Below, piece after piece: positions 1 through 9,234 of a DNA stretch of 64,000 nucleotides. The position numbers were made by a program, and so were the translations under genes. Each line of letters starts with the position of its first letter. The first letter of the stretch is position 1. The DNA is from CBDHHC01 sp965263345. GTDB taxonomy: Bacteria > Pseudomonadota > Alphaproteobacteria > Rhizobiales > CBDHHC01. The notes beneath the pieces were generated by a model that saw nothing but the letters and a program-made list of their open reading frames with translations, ran no database searches and was not told the origin of the DNA. The stretch is taken from positions 186,001 to 250,000 of the forward strand of contig CBDHHC010000024.1 of assembly GCA_965263345.1 (NCBI GenBank). The letters are read 5' to 3'.

Positions 1-270
1 TGCGCTTTCTTTGGTGCTTTCCTTCTTTTAGATCACTATTTTGCAACCTATTGGTGGGGATATAAAATTCTAGCTGCTGTAATTATACTCTGCCCAATTT
101 TAAAGATTACTGAGAGTGTGCTGCAGAAGATTAGCCCTGGCATTGATATTACTGTGAAACTTGCAACACAAAAACAAGTCGAATGGCGTCAACATGAATT
201 GATAATATGGGATGAGAAACCACTATTATTAAGTCCTCCAAAATCTGATGCAGAACCGCAGCCGAAATAA
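1..270 (+). CDS. C-terminal part of an unknown membrane protein (truncated by window edge)
   Basis: The plus frame is open from base 1 to a TAA at 268-270, giving 89 residues with no start inside the window. The first 40 or so residues are strongly hydrophobic and aromatic (FFGAFLLLDHYF, then ILAAVIILCPIL), consistent with one or two membrane segments. A polar tail follows, ending in a Pro/Lys-rich stretch that is probably cytoplasmic. I do not recognise the family. It ends about 30 bases before the convergent ccmH stop. Confidence 0.6.
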   Translation, partial: CAFFGAFLLLDHYFATYWWGYKILAAVIILCPILKITESVLQKISPGIDITVKLATQKQVEWRQHELIIWDEKPLLLSPPKSDAEPQPK

Positions 271-300
271 AAAAACGAGTTCCGATTTTGTGATATTATC

Positions 301-789
301 TTACGAAGTTTCTTGCATGAGTTTTTGGAGTCTTTTATTTTCTTCATCAGATAAATCTGCTTGAACAGTATCTTCTGCAACTTTATTTGTTCTAAAGACT
401 TTCCATGTAAGGAAGGCTCCGAGTATCAAAAAAAGAACAGGACTAAGCCACAGTAATAGTGTGTGCATTCCAAAACGAGGGCGCAGAAGCACAAATTCAC
501 CATAGCGAGCAACAATATAATCCATAACTTGAGTATCTGTATCGCCAGCCTTTAAGCGCTCGCGAACCAATAAACGTAGGTCTTTCGCTAAAGGAGCATT
601 GGAGTCATCAATAGATTGGTTCTGACATACAAGACATCTAAGTTCCAAAGATAATTTACGCGCCCTGGTCTCCAACTTAGGGTCTTTTAAAACTTCATTG
701 GGTTCAACAGCATGGACGGCATCAATATATGTTGTCTGAACAACAACATAGCCGACAGATATCAGTATGAGAAATATAATTGTCTTCAT
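301..789 (-). CDS. ccmH: Cytochrome c maturation protein CcmH (haem lyase subunit)
   Basis: CcmH presents apocytochrome c cysteines in reduced form for haem ligation by the periplasmic CcmF/H complex. The diagnostic LRCLVCQNQ motif puts the redox pair at Cys52 and Cys55. An N-terminal signal segment (MKTIIFLILISVGY) and a second hydrophobic helix near residue 110 (LLLWLSPVLFLILGAF) fit the usual anchored topology. I chose the ATG at 789 because it starts directly on the signal peptide; an upstream ATG at 822 would add 11 polar residues. Alphaproteobacterial ccmH usually ends a ccmI-E-F-H cluster, but here the upstream same-strand gene is sua5, so it is detached from its usual partners. Confidence 0.9.
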   Translation of the reverse strand: MKTIIFLILISVGYVVVQTTYIDAVHAVEPNEVLKDPKLETRARKLSLELRCLVCQNQSIDDSNAPLAKDLRLLVRERLKAGDTDTQVMDYIVARYGEFVLLRPRFGMHTLLLWLSPVLFLILGAFLTWKVFRTNKVAEDTVQADLSDEENKRLQKLMQETS

Positions 790-917
790 AGGATATTCTC
801 GCTTATTCGTTCCAAGCCGCATGACGGGCCGAGTTTTATTTTTATCTTATAATAGGTCAATGTTTTCATTGAATGTAAACCTAAACAGATATCCAGCTAA
901 AAGTGAATATATTATGT

Positions 918-1877
918 TCATCTTTCTTTTGGAAAAGCAGCTCTTTTAAGCCGGTCATTGATAGCTTCCCCTAATCCTGTATTCGGAATAGGCATAACAG
1001 CAATTTTATTTAAATGACCTTTATCTAAAGTTCTCAAACCGTAAAAGAGATTAGCTGCGGCTTCTTTCAAGTCACCAGATTGGCTTAGATTAAAAAAGCT
1101 GGTATTAACTTTAGGTGCGAAAGGTCCAAAAGCAAGTAAGGCTTCGTCTTGAAATATGTCTTCTGCATTTAGACGAACAGATGAATTAGGAGCATAATGA
1201 CTAGCCAATTGACCTGGTGATAATGGTTGTTGTGTTTCCTGACAATTCACAGAAATTCTATCACCAACAAGGGCTTCAATTTCATTTGTTTCAATACCAC
1301 CCGGACGCATCAATACGGCGTGTTTATCTATGCAATTGATAACCGTGGACTCAAGACCAATTTCTGTAGGCCCTCCATCTAGTATCATAAGGTTATGATT
1401 TTCAAAATCACTAGCAACATGTTCGGCTTTTGTAGGGCTGACATGTCCAGACAAGTTAGCGCTGGGAGCAGCAACAGGGCAGCCTGAAACTTTTAGTAAT
1501 TCTTGGGCAACTGGATGGTTAGGTATGCGCAAAGCAACAGTTTCAAGACCAGCGCTCACAAGGTCTGATAAGCCTGAGCCTTCTCGTTTTTTTAGGATAA
1601 GTGTGAGGGCTCCAGGCCAGAAATGTGTTGCTAGTGTATAAGCCAAATCATTAAAATGGGCCAATTTCTCTGCAATTTCGAGGTCCGATATATGAACAAT
1701 TAAAGGGTTAAACCTTGGTCTGCCTTTCATATCAAAAATTTTTGCAACAGCTTGTCCATCCCATGCATTTGCTCCCAACCCATAGACAGTTTCTGTTGGA
1801 AAAGCAACAAGTTGCCCATGGTTTAAAGCCTCAGCGGCAACACCTATGGAGGAATCTGTTGGTTCAAAAAGTTTCAT
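918..1877 (-). CDS. sua5: L-threonylcarbamoyladenylate synthase (Sua5/YwlC type)
   Basis: This enzyme makes threonylcarbamoyl-AMP from threonine, bicarbonate and ATP, the first step of t6A37 tRNA modification in the cytoplasm. The YrdC domain fills residues 1-195, with PTETVYGLGANA at 27-38 and PSANLSG at 138-144. The SPGQLASHYAP linker at 220-230 and a C-terminal Sua5 domain to residue 319 mark the long Sua5 form rather than short TsaC. It starts at an ATG only about 50 bases from the divergent deacetylase gene, so the two probably share a promoter region. Confidence 0.93.
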   Translation of the reverse strand: MKLFEPTDSSIGVAAEALNHGQLVAFPTETVYGLGANAWDGQAVAKIFDMKGRPRFNPLIVHISDLEIAEKLAHFNDLAYTLATHFWPGALTLILKKREGSGLSDLVSAGLETVALRIPNHPVAQELLKVSGCPVAAPSANLSGHVSPTKAEHVASDFENHNLMILDGGPTEIGLESTVINCIDKHAVLMRPGGIETNEIEALVGDRISVNCQETQQPLSPGQLASHYAPNSSVRLNAEDIFQDEALLAFGPFAPKVNTSFFNLSQSGDLKEAAANLFYGLRTLDKGHLNKIAVMPIPNTGLGEAINDRLKRAAFPKER

Positions 1878-1928
1878 ATGCTATCGTATTGGTTAATAGA
1901 GAGATTCAAGATTTCCTGAGAACAATTT

Positions 1929-2855
1929 ATGAGCACATTACTCGTTACACATCCCACTTGTCTAGATCATGATACGGGGCATGGGCATCCAGAACGTCCT
2001 GATAGAATTAGAGCACTAAACAAAGTATTTTCTCAAGAGCGATTTTCATCTTTAATACGAAAAGAAGCTCCAATGGGGCTAGATCAGGATATTTTAAGAG
2101 CACATCCTCAAACCCACGTTGATAGAGTAAAACAGAGTATACCACAATCAGAATATAACTTTATTGATGGCGATACACTGCTTAGCCCAATGAGCCTCGA
2201 ACCTATTTACCGTGCTGTTGGCGCAGGAATATTGGCGGTAGATGAGGTGATGGAAAATAGGGCCAAAAATGCCTTTTGCTCAATGAGACCTCCAGGTCAT
2301 CATGCGGAAAGAACAAGAGCTATGGGCTTCTGTTTTTTTAATAACATCGCTATCGCTGCTTTTTACGCAAAAGAAAAATATGGCTGTGAACGTATTGCGG
2401 TTATCGATTTTGATGTCCATCATGGTAATGGAACGCAGGATATTTTTTGGAAAGAACCAAATATGTTCTATGGCTCTACACATCAAATGCCATTATTTCC
2501 AGGAACAGGTCATCCTTCCGAAAAAGGAGAGGGAAATATAGTTAATGTTCCACTACAATCTGGTGCAGATGGAAATTTTTACAGAACTATTACACAAGAG
2601 GAGCTTTTAGAGCCTCTCAAGCAATTTTCTCCTGATATGCTATTTATATCTGCTGGGTTCGATGCCCATACCAGAGATCCTTTAAGTACAATCAATCTGT
2701 CAGCTGATGATTTTGAGTGGATTACCCAAAAATTGATGGAAGTGGCAGATATTTCTTGCTCGGGGCGTGTAATCTCTATGTTGGAAGGAGGATATGACCT
2801 TTTAGGTCTAACGGAATCTGCAAGTGCTCATGTCGAATGTCTAATGCAATCCTGA
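1929..2855 (+). CDS. Histone deacetylase-family protein (class II HDAC/acetylpolyamine amidohydrolase-like)
   Basis: This is a zinc-dependent deacetylase fold; bacterial members act on acetyl-lysine, acetylpolyamines or related amides, and the substrate cannot be told from sequence. Catalytic features are intact: the PPGHHAE double histidine (His124/125), FDVHHGNG with zinc ligands Asp162 and His164, and SAGFDAH with the third ligand Asp245. At 308 residues it has the usual length of single-domain bacterial class II HDACs. It has no signal peptide, so it is cytoplasmic. It is divergent from sua5 and followed by xseB after about 160 bases. Confidence 0.9.
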   Translation: MSTLLVTHPTCLDHDTGHGHPERPDRIRALNKVFSQERFSSLIRKEAPMGLDQDILRAHPQTHVDRVKQSIPQSEYNFIDGDTLLSPMSLEPIYRAVGAGILAVDEVMENRAKNAFCSMRPPGHHAERTRAMGFCFFNNIAIAAFYAKEKYGCERIAVIDFDVHHGNGTQDIFWKEPNMFYGSTHQMPLFPGTGHPSEKGEGNIVNVPLQSGADGNFYRTITQEELLEPLKQFSPDMLFISAGFDAHTRDPLSTINLSADDFEWITQKLMEVADISCSGRVISMLEGGYDLLGLTESASAHVECLMQS

Positions 2856-3017
2856 TCTTGATAAGTTAAAAAAAACGTATATTTCTATAATAAATCACCA
2901 TAATATTGGCTTTGTGGAATATGACAGCGTCCCTAAATAAAGATAAACATGAATTAATCTAAACAAAAACAAAGACTTGCATCAATAGGCGCGCATAATA
3001 GAGGTAAACGAATTAAA

Positions 3018-3275
3018 ATGACAAAAGCTGAAAAACATATTGATGTTCAGCAAATGAGTTTTGAACAAGCGATGAAAGAATTAGAGCAAATTGTCGCAAA
3101 ACTAGAACGCGGAGATGTTGAGCTGCAAGAATCAATTTCTATCTATGAGCGAGGTGAAGCTCTAAGAAATCATTGTGATAAGTTATTGAAGCAAGCGGAA
3201 GCTCGTGTTGAGAAAATTACTTTAGATAATTCAGGGGCAGTATCTGGAACAGAACCTCTTGAATCTGAATCTTAA
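3018..3275 (+). CDS. xseB: Exodeoxyribonuclease VII small subunit
   Basis: XseB is the small subunit of exonuclease VII, which degrades single-stranded DNA together with XseA. The 85-residue protein carries the family signature: MSFEQAMKELEQIVAKLE, then a GDVELQESISIYERG segment and a coiled-coil-forming C-terminal half. In many alphaproteobacteria xseB sits with ispA and dxs; here dxs follows after 309 bases and ispA is missing from between them. xseA is not in the window. Confidence 0.93.
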   Translation: MTKAEKHIDVQQMSFEQAMKELEQIVAKLERGDVELQESISIYERGEALRNHCDKLLKQAEARVEKITLDNSGAVSGTEPLESES

Positions 3276-3584
3276 AAAATCAAAGAAATGCCTAGAAGTT
3301 TATAAAATATAATAATAAATCCAGAACAAAATACAGAATATTTAGGTTGCCGTTTAATAGATTTATCAGGTTACCACTAATATTTTTCTATTTATACTCT
3401 ATTCGAAAAAAATATTTTACCAAAGAGAAGATGTGAAGGAGTATATAGTAAAATTAATGGTAATGAATTTTATAAAAATATGGAAATTTAGGTGACTTAT
3501 GTTCTGGTATCATTTGTGTTACGTTGAATCCTTTTTAAATATCTATAGTTGTGAAAAACTTAGTTGTAGGGTGGCCCTTTAGAG
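3276..3584. other. Intergenic region between xseB and dxs
   Basis: About 309 bases, very AT-rich, with no ORF of credible length and no tRNA-like fold that I can see. It presumably holds the dxs promoter and leader, but no -35/-10 pair with good spacing stands out. It occupies the place where ispA lies in many relatives. Confidence 0.4.
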
Positions 3585-5516
3585 ATGGTACAAAGAATAG
3601 AAACTCCATTATTAGATCAGATTAATATTCCAGCAGATCTTAAAAATGTTGCAGATTCAGATTTACCACAATTAGCACAAGAATTGCGATATGAGACGAT
3701 CAGTGCAGTTTCAGAAACAGGCGGTCATCTTGGAGCAGGCTTAGGAGTCGTTGAGTTAACACTTGCAATTCATAAAGTCTTTAACACGCCAGAAGATAAG
3801 TTAATATGGGATGTTGGGCATCAGGCATACCCACACAAAATATTAACAGGGCGCCGAGATCGGATCAGAACATTGCGCCAATCAGGTGGATTATCTGGTT
3901 TCACCAAACGTGATGAAAGTGAATATGATCCTTTTGGTGCGGCTCATTCCTCAACCTCAATTTCTGCAGGTTTGGGTATGGCTGTGGCTCGAGATCTTGA
4001 ACAGAAACCATTTAATGTTATCTCGGTTATAGGTGATGGAGCCTTGAGCGCGGGGATGGCCTATGAAGCTATGAATAATGCCGGTGCAATGGATGATTGT
4101 CGTTTAATAGTGATTTTGAATGACAATGATATGTCCATAGCCCCACCAACAGGCGCATTATCGGCCTATCTAGCTCGGATTAGCTCCAGTGGTACCTATT
4201 TACATATACGTCAATTAGCCAAGCAACTGGCAAAAGCTTTACCAAAAAGCTGGGAACGTCGCGCCGCCCGGGCAGAAGAATATACACGTACATCTTGGAC
4301 GGGTGGTGCCTTATTTGAAGAATTAGGCTTTTACTATGTAGGACCGATTGATGGTCATGACTTTGATCATCTCTTGCCTGTTTTGAGAAATGTTCGCGAT
4401 GCAAAGAACGGCCCTATATTTGTGCATGTTGTAACACAAAAAGGCAAAGGCTATGAGCATGCAGAAAATTCAGATGATAAATATCATGGAGTTTCTAAAT
4501 TTAATATTGTAACCGGAGCACAGTTTAAGGCTAAACCAAACGCTCCAACCTACACCAAGGTCTTTGGAACAAGTCTTATTCAAGAAGCCCAGAAAGATAG
4601 TAAGGTTGTTGCGATAACAGCTGCTATGCCATCTGGGACTGGTGTAGATTTATTTGAGGAAGTGTTCCCAGAACGAACATTTGATGTTGGAATAGCTGAA
4701 CAGCACGCAGTAACATTTGCTGCAGGAATGGCCACAGAAGGTTACAAGCCTTTCGCTGCTATTTACTCAACATTTTTACAGCGTGCATATGATCAAATTG
4801 TTCACGATGTAGCAATACAGAACATTCCCGTAAGATTTGCTATAGATCGCGCAGGTTTAGTTGGTGCCGATGGTCCAACGCATGCAGGTTCATTTGACAT
4901 TACATATCTAAGCACCTTGCCTAATTTTGTTGTTATGGCAGCATCAGATGAAGCAGAGCTGAGACACATGGTTGCCACAGCTGTACAAATAAATGATCGT
5001 CCATGTGCATTTAGATATCCAAGAGGTGAAGGTATTGGATGCGAATTGCCCGATTATGGTATTCCACTAGAAATTGGTAAGGGACGTATTATTCGCGAAG
5101 GAACAACCGTTGCACTATTATCATTTGGAAGTCGTCTGACCGAATGCTTGAACGCAGCTGACCAGCTTGCATCTTTTGGATTAACAACAACTGTTGCTGA
5201 TGCACGCTTTGCTAAACCTCTTGATGAACAGCTCATTAAAAATTTAGCTCTTAATCATGAGGTTTTAATTACAATTGAAGAAGGTGCTATTGGCGGATTT
5301 GGTGCACATGTTCTACATTATCTATCTAATGCAGGATTGCTCGATAAAGGCTTAAAAGTTAGACCAATGGTAATGCCTGATGTCTTTATAGATCATGGCA
5401 AACCTTACCAAATGTATGAAGAGGCAGGTCTGAACGCAAAAGGAATATTAAAAACAGTCTTTTCTGCTATCGGACGCGAAGTGGCTGATAATGAAATGGG
5501 GGGAGAAAGGGCCTGA
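3585..5516 (+). CDS. dxs: 1-deoxy-D-xylulose-5-phosphate synthase
   Basis: Dxs condenses pyruvate and glyceraldehyde 3-phosphate to DXP, the entry step of the MEP isoprenoid pathway; DXP also feeds thiamine and pyridoxal synthesis. The thiamine diphosphate motif is complete (GDGALSAG at 150-157, closing at NDNDMSI 179-185). GGHLGAGLG near 46-54 and GIAEQHAVTFAAG in the pyrimidine-binding domain are also present. At 643 residues it is full length. The next gene, bioD, starts 37 bases after its stop and could be co-transcribed. Confidence 0.96.
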   Translation: MVQRIETPLLDQINIPADLKNVADSDLPQLAQELRYETISAVSETGGHLGAGLGVVELTLAIHKVFNTPEDKLIWDVGHQAYPHKILTGRRDRIRTLRQSGGLSGFTKRDESEYDPFGAAHSSTSISAGLGMAVARDLEQKPFNVISVIGDGALSAGMAYEAMNNAGAMDDCRLIVILNDNDMSIAPPTGALSAYLARISSSGTYLHIRQLAKQLAKALPKSWERRAARAEEYTRTSWTGGALFEELGFYYVGPIDGHDFDHLLPVLRNVRDAKNGPIFVHVVTQKGKGYEHAENSDDKYHGVSKFNIVTGAQFKAKPNAPTYTKVFGTSLIQEAQKDSKVVAITAAMPSGTGVDLFEEVFPERTFDVGIAEQHAVTFAAGMATEGYKPFAAIYSTFLQRAYDQIVHDVAIQNIPVRFAIDRAGLVGADGPTHAGSFDITYLSTLPNFVVMAASDEAELRHMVATAVQINDRPCAFRYPRGEGIGCELPDYGIPLEIGKGRIIREGTTVALLSFGSRLTECLNAADQLASFGLTTTVADARFAKPLDEQLIKNLALNHEVLITIEEGAIGGFGAHVLHYLSNAGLLDKGLKVRPMVMPDVFIDHGKPYQMYEEAGLNAKGILKTVFSAIGREVADNEMGGERA

Positions 5517-5553
5517 TATCTCCTAAAGGGAACCTCTCTTTTTCTAGAACCCA

Positions 5554-6177
5554 ATGAATATTTTTGTCACTGGAACAGACACTGATGTTGGTAAGACGAT
5601 TGCTTCAGCGTGGATTATGTTGCATTTAAACGCTGACTATTGGAAGCCTGTTCAATGTGGTTTTGAGCCTATCACTGATAGCCAGTACATTACTCAACTT
5701 ACGGATTTTCCCCTAAATAGAATTCATCCAACGGTTTATGAGCTTAAAGATCCATTGTCACCTCATGAAGCTGCAAAACGATCAAGAGTATCTATTGAGC
5801 TAAGTAAGTTTCAATTACCTGAAACCAAAACAAAACTCGTGGTTGAAGGAGCTGGGGGAGTTTTAGTCCCACTCAATAAGCAGGAATACATTATAGATCT
5901 TATAAGACATCTCAGCATTCCAGTAATACTGGTGTGTCGTTCAACGTTAGGCACAATCAACCATACCTTACTATCTATTGAAGCGATAAAATCTAGAAAC
6001 ATTGCCTTAGCTGGCGTAATCCTTATTGGCCCATTGTCTTCTCACAATCGTGAAGCAATTGAGACATATGGCAATATTAAGGTCTTTGGAGAAATTCCAA
6101 TTTTAAGTTCCCTCAATAAGGAAACTCTACTTTCGATTAAACCCACATCAGAATTTTTAGATTTTTTTTCTATGTAA
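5554..6177 (+). CDS. bioD: ATP-dependent dethiobiotin synthetase
   Basis: BioD closes the ureido ring of dethiobiotin from 7,8-diaminopelargonate, CO2 and ATP. The P-loop GTDTDVGKT lies at residues 7-15, followed by the YWKPVQCG segment and the VEGAGGVLVPL motif that binds substrate and nucleotide. At 207 residues it is slightly short but complete. It sits 37 bases behind dxs and is the first of five biotin genes in this 6-kb stretch, the others being on both strands further on. Confidence 0.93.
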   Translation: MNIFVTGTDTDVGKTIASAWIMLHLNADYWKPVQCGFEPITDSQYITQLTDFPLNRIHPTVYELKDPLSPHEAAKRSRVSIELSKFQLPETKTKLVVEGAGGVLVPLNKQEYIIDLIRHLSIPVILVCRSTLGTINHTLLSIEAIKSRNIALAGVILIGPLSSHNREAIETYGNIKVFGEIPILSSLNKETLLSIKPTSEFLDFFSM

Positions 6178-6433
6178 AATAGATGATATGCGATTTGAGA
6201 ATACCTGTTATGCGGAAAAGTCATAACTGATATAAAAAAGAAAAATATTAAATATTAAAAAATATATATTTGTCTAAGGTTTAGTCAAAAACTGAACGTT
6301 GTTTATACATGTATGATTAAAGTTTATTCACAGGCAAAATATAGTTTTAAAGTACCCCAAAAATACTTCATTATGCCTTTTTCATATCATATTTCATTTT
6401 TACGTTGTAAGCGAGTAACAGTAATTATAACGG

Positions 6434-6970
6434 ATGAGTAGTATTCTGATGCAAGACCTGAAAAGTATTATAGAGCGAAACATAGATATCGAGCGACAGA
6501 AGCTATATAAGGAAAAAGAGGTTAAAGCCCATAGAGATTTTGAAGCACATGATATATTCATACAAGAAGCTTCATATATAGAAAAATTGTTTAATGACCA
6601 AAATCCACTCTATACAGATTTTATTCTAGGTGTTGTGTATAACGAAAATAGTCAATTCGAAATCACTCTATGCACATTAAGAGAAGGAAGAGCTCCAGAA
6701 GCTGAAGATACTGAATATTTTTATCGCGGACAAAGAGTTAAAAAACAAAACAATTCGGTACAAAAATCTCAAGAATATATTACTGAGCTACCAGTTGTTT
6801 GGTTAGTAGATCAAAATAAATGGGCGATCAAACATGATGTGGCTGGCACGCGTATTTCTGTTATCAATAATAGAAGTGATTTAATCAAAGTTTTTCTTAA
6901 TTTAACGATTAAAGATATCGCAAAAATTTTAGAGCGAGAAGCAGATCAGTCACCTTCATATGCATATTAA
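6434..6970 (+). CDS. Hypothetical protein between bioD and bioC
   Basis: A 178-residue cytoplasmic-looking protein with no signal peptide or membrane helix; I do not recognise the family. The N-terminal 50 residues are charged and helical (repeated Glu/Lys/Arg), the middle forms a predicted beta-rich stretch (DFILGVVY, FEITLCTL), and the C-terminus is polar. It lies inside the biotin cluster, 256 bases after bioD and convergent with bioC. The reading frame is clean and codon use matches its neighbours, so it is probably real. Confidence 0.65.
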   Translation: MSSILMQDLKSIIERNIDIERQKLYKEKEVKAHRDFEAHDIFIQEASYIEKLFNDQNPLYTDFILGVVYNENSQFEITLCTLREGRAPEAEDTEYFYRGQRVKKQNNSVQKSQEYITELPVVWLVDQNKWAIKHDVAGTRISVINNRSDLIKVFLNLTIKDIAKILEREADQSPSYAY

Positions 6971-6986
6971 ATGAAGAAACCTCACC

Positions 6987-7727
6987 TTAGGATGTAAGTT
7001 GGCCATAAACGATATGCCAAGTAAAATATTCTTGCTGACTTTCACAGTTACTGTTCAGCAACTTGCGTAAGGTAGCTGTTGAGACTGGGGTATAACCTTC
7101 CCGAGGCATTGCAGCGCCAATGCGTTTTAATGATTTCAAAAAGTCATATTTGCTTGAATAACTCAATTGAATAAACTCTTCGGCAAATAGTCCTGGAAGT
7201 TTAGGTATATCAAGGGTGCCTTCATCTATACCAGACTGTGCTAAAAGCTCTCTCCATTCTGGGAAATTCTTGGGGCCCAGTGTTGCATAGAACAGAGTCC
7301 CAGTTTTCTTTAGAAGTGTCTTTAAACGCTCTAATGCAGATACAGGGTCTTCAAACCACTGTATTGTCATGCTAGTAACAATTAGATCAAAATTTGCAAA
7401 AACGAGTGCATCATTCAAATGAATTGTTTCGCCATCACAACAGGCAAATGTTATTTGTGTATTATGTCCAATCTTAGCTTTGCAGGCATCGATCATTTTC
7501 TTTGAGAGGTCTGTAGCAATAATCTCTCCATCTGGATATAAACGCACTAATTGTTCGGTAAGCAGCCCTGTTCCACATCCAATTTCAAGAACCTTCGGAT
7601 TTTTAATTTTGGGTAAGCACTTTGATAAATGAGATGCAATTTGAGCTTGTGGTAAAGCATTTTTATCATAAATATGAGCTTTTTCTCCAAAGCGCTCAGA
7701 GATTTCTAGGTTTCTATTCAAGACCAT
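6987..7727 (-). CDS. bioC: Malonyl-ACP O-methyltransferase
   Basis: BioC methylates malonyl-ACP so that it can prime fatty acid synthesis toward pimeloyl-ACP, the start of biotin synthesis. The SAM-binding motif VLEIGCGTG is at residues 46-54. The GEIIATDLSKKMI acidic loop and the ALVFANFDLIVTSMTIQWFED segment match BioC rather than generic methyltransferases. It has 246 residues. It overlaps the upstream BioH-like gene by 14 bases, which implies translational coupling in a two-gene operon. Confidence 0.88.
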   Translation of the reverse strand: MVLNRNLEISERFGEKAHIYDKNALPQAQIASHLSKCLPKIKNPKVLEIGCGTGLLTEQLVRLYPDGEIIATDLSKKMIDACKAKIGHNTQITFACCDGETIHLNDALVFANFDLIVTSMTIQWFEDPVSALERLKTLLKKTGTLFYATLGPKNFPEWRELLAQSGIDEGTLDIPKLPGLFAEEFIQLSYSSKYDFLKSLKRIGAAMPREGYTPVSTATLRKLLNSNCESQQEYFTWHIVYGQLTS

Positions 7728-8337
7728 TCACAAACTCAGTAATATTTTTCGCAATCCATTCGGGGCGAGTAAGCGGAAGCGCATGCCCACCATGTGGGCT
7801 CCAGACAATTTTCTCATCGCACCAAATCTTGGCACTCATGTCTTTAGAAACAATTTTATCATCTTCAGAAGCTAGAATAAGTTTCGGTAAATTCAGTTGT
7901 TTTAAAGAGGCTTTGCAATTCCAATCTGCAAGCCAGTCTAAACCCGATACAAGTTTATCATCATCAGGCAATTTTCGCATTTGATATTCAGGGAGCCCAC
8001 ATGTCAACCAGAACTTTTTTAATTGTGCTTCAGCATCTCTTTTCGCACCAATTTGCATTGCTCTGATTTGGCGCTTTTCAACATAAGGCACAAATTGATC
8101 AAAGCCGCATATACTAATTAATGCTTTTATGAGGCGTACTCTATGTTTTAAAGTCCATAAGACACCAAGCGAGTGACCAATAAAAATTGCATTATCTGTT
8201 AAATCGTCAAGAAGTTTCTCATCGTGAAAAAAACCAAGGTCGATACATTTTACATTTAATTTATAGTCTAACCTATCAAGAACTTTACCCCATATACTCG
8301 GATCAAAGCCCCAACCATGTATAAATATGAGTTTCAT
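7714..8337 (-). CDS. bioH: Alpha/beta hydrolase, BioH-like pimeloyl-ACP methyl ester esterase
   Basis: The likely role is to remove the methyl group that BioC adds, once pimeloyl-ACP methyl ester is complete. It is a small alpha/beta hydrolase of 207 residues with FIHGWGFDPSIW near the N-terminus and nucleophile elbow GHSLG (Ser56). The probable acid is Asp159 or Asp160 (ASEDD) and the catalytic histidine is His185 (HGGHALPL). It is shorter than E. coli BioH (about 256 residues), and several unrelated esterases substitute for BioH in bacteria. The assignment therefore rests on the motifs plus overlap with bioC. Confidence 0.75.
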   Translation of the reverse strand: MKLIFIHGWGFDPSIWGKVLDRLDYKLNVKCIDLGFFHDEKLLDDLTDNAIFIGHSLGVLWTLKHRVRLIKALISICGFDQFVPYVEKRQIRAMQIGAKRDAEAQLKKFWLTCGLPEYQMRKLPDDDKLVSGLDWLADWNCKASLKQLNLPKLILASEDDKIVSKDMSAKIWCDEKIVWSPHGGHALPLTRPEWIAKNITEFVNGLE

Positions 8338-8572
8338 TTGAATTCCTTCTTGGGTGAAGCTGTTTAAATAAATAAAAAATATATTTATATTTGTTTATAA
8401 ATTTGGATATTCATTATTGTTCAAAAATAAAACATAATCCTTATTAAAATAGAAAAACAATACATAAGTGATTATTTGAAGATATGTAGAATATACATTC
8501 TGTATATTAAAAGGCGAGTAATTATTTATATAAAACAGAATCTTATCTTAATTTAATCGTATGATAACTAAG

Positions 8573-8592
8573 TTAAGCATTGTTAAGCATTG
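8573..8592. repeat. Perfect 10-bp tandem duplication
   Basis: The ten bases TTAAGCATTG occur twice in direct succession, about 65 bases upstream of the lipoprotein start. This could be a regulatory half-site pair on one face of the helix or a simple slippage product; nothing else supports either. Confidence 0.5.
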
Positions 8593-8658
8593 CTAAATAT
8601 GGCTTATATATGTCTTAAAAAAAATTCAAGTTATAAAAAAGAATTATTGGGGGGAATA

Positions 8659-9234
8659 ATGGTAACAGGTTGTGTGCGTAATTTTTTAACAATCTGTGGC
8701 TTAATCTCGTTATTAAGTGCATGTGGTCCTAATAATACAGATCTTATGACTCTTCTTAATTCGAAGAATGAACTAATGTCATGGGTAAAGTTTTGCGGGG
8801 ATATTCCAGGTCAAAAACTACCAGGAGAAGGAAAAAATGTTTGTTGGACAAAATATGAGAGAATAAGTCCAAAAACAAAAAAAGTTGTTTTCTTTGCCGG
8901 TGTAAAGATGGCACCTAAAGTCAACAAACAAAAATTAGTGTTTGCTGTGCCGCCAGGGGTCAACATGAAAAGAGGTATGCGCATTAAGTTTGATGACGAA
9001 GATCCTATTCCAGTAAATTACAGCTTTTGTTCTGCGAGGGCATGTATTGCACAGGTCCCTTTAACAAAAAATATGTTAATTAGCCTTAAGCATAGAAAGC
9101 GTATGATAGTTGCCGTAATGCGCAGTGACAACAAGGCATATGGTTTTAAAGTTCCATTATATAGATTTACGTATGCCTACAATAGTAGGTTCATAAAGAA
9201 AAATAAGAAAATTAAGACCGCTAGAAAATATTAA
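8659..9234 (+). CDS. IalB-family (invasion-associated locus B) lipoprotein
   Basis: Members of this alphaproteobacterial periplasmic family are of uncertain biochemical role. I chose the ATG at 8659 because a strong GGGGGGAAT ribosome site sits just before it and it begins a signal peptide; an upstream in-frame ATG at 8590 lacks these. The lipobox LSAC places the lipidated cysteine near residue 22. The mature part shows family features: WVKFC, NVCWTKYE, VFAVPPGV, the CSARACIAQVPL disulphide region and a basic Lys-rich tail. It ends overlapping the convergent bioF stop by four bases. Confidence 0.8.
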   Translation: MVTGCVRNFLTICGLISLLSACGPNNTDLMTLLNSKNELMSWVKFCGDIPGQKLPGEGKNVCWTKYERISPKTKKVVFFAGVKMAPKVNKQKLVFAVPPGVNMKRGMRIKFDDEDPIPVNYSFCSARACIAQVPLTKNMLISLKHRKRMIVAVMRSDNKAYGFKVPLYRFTYAYNSRFIKKNKKIKTARKY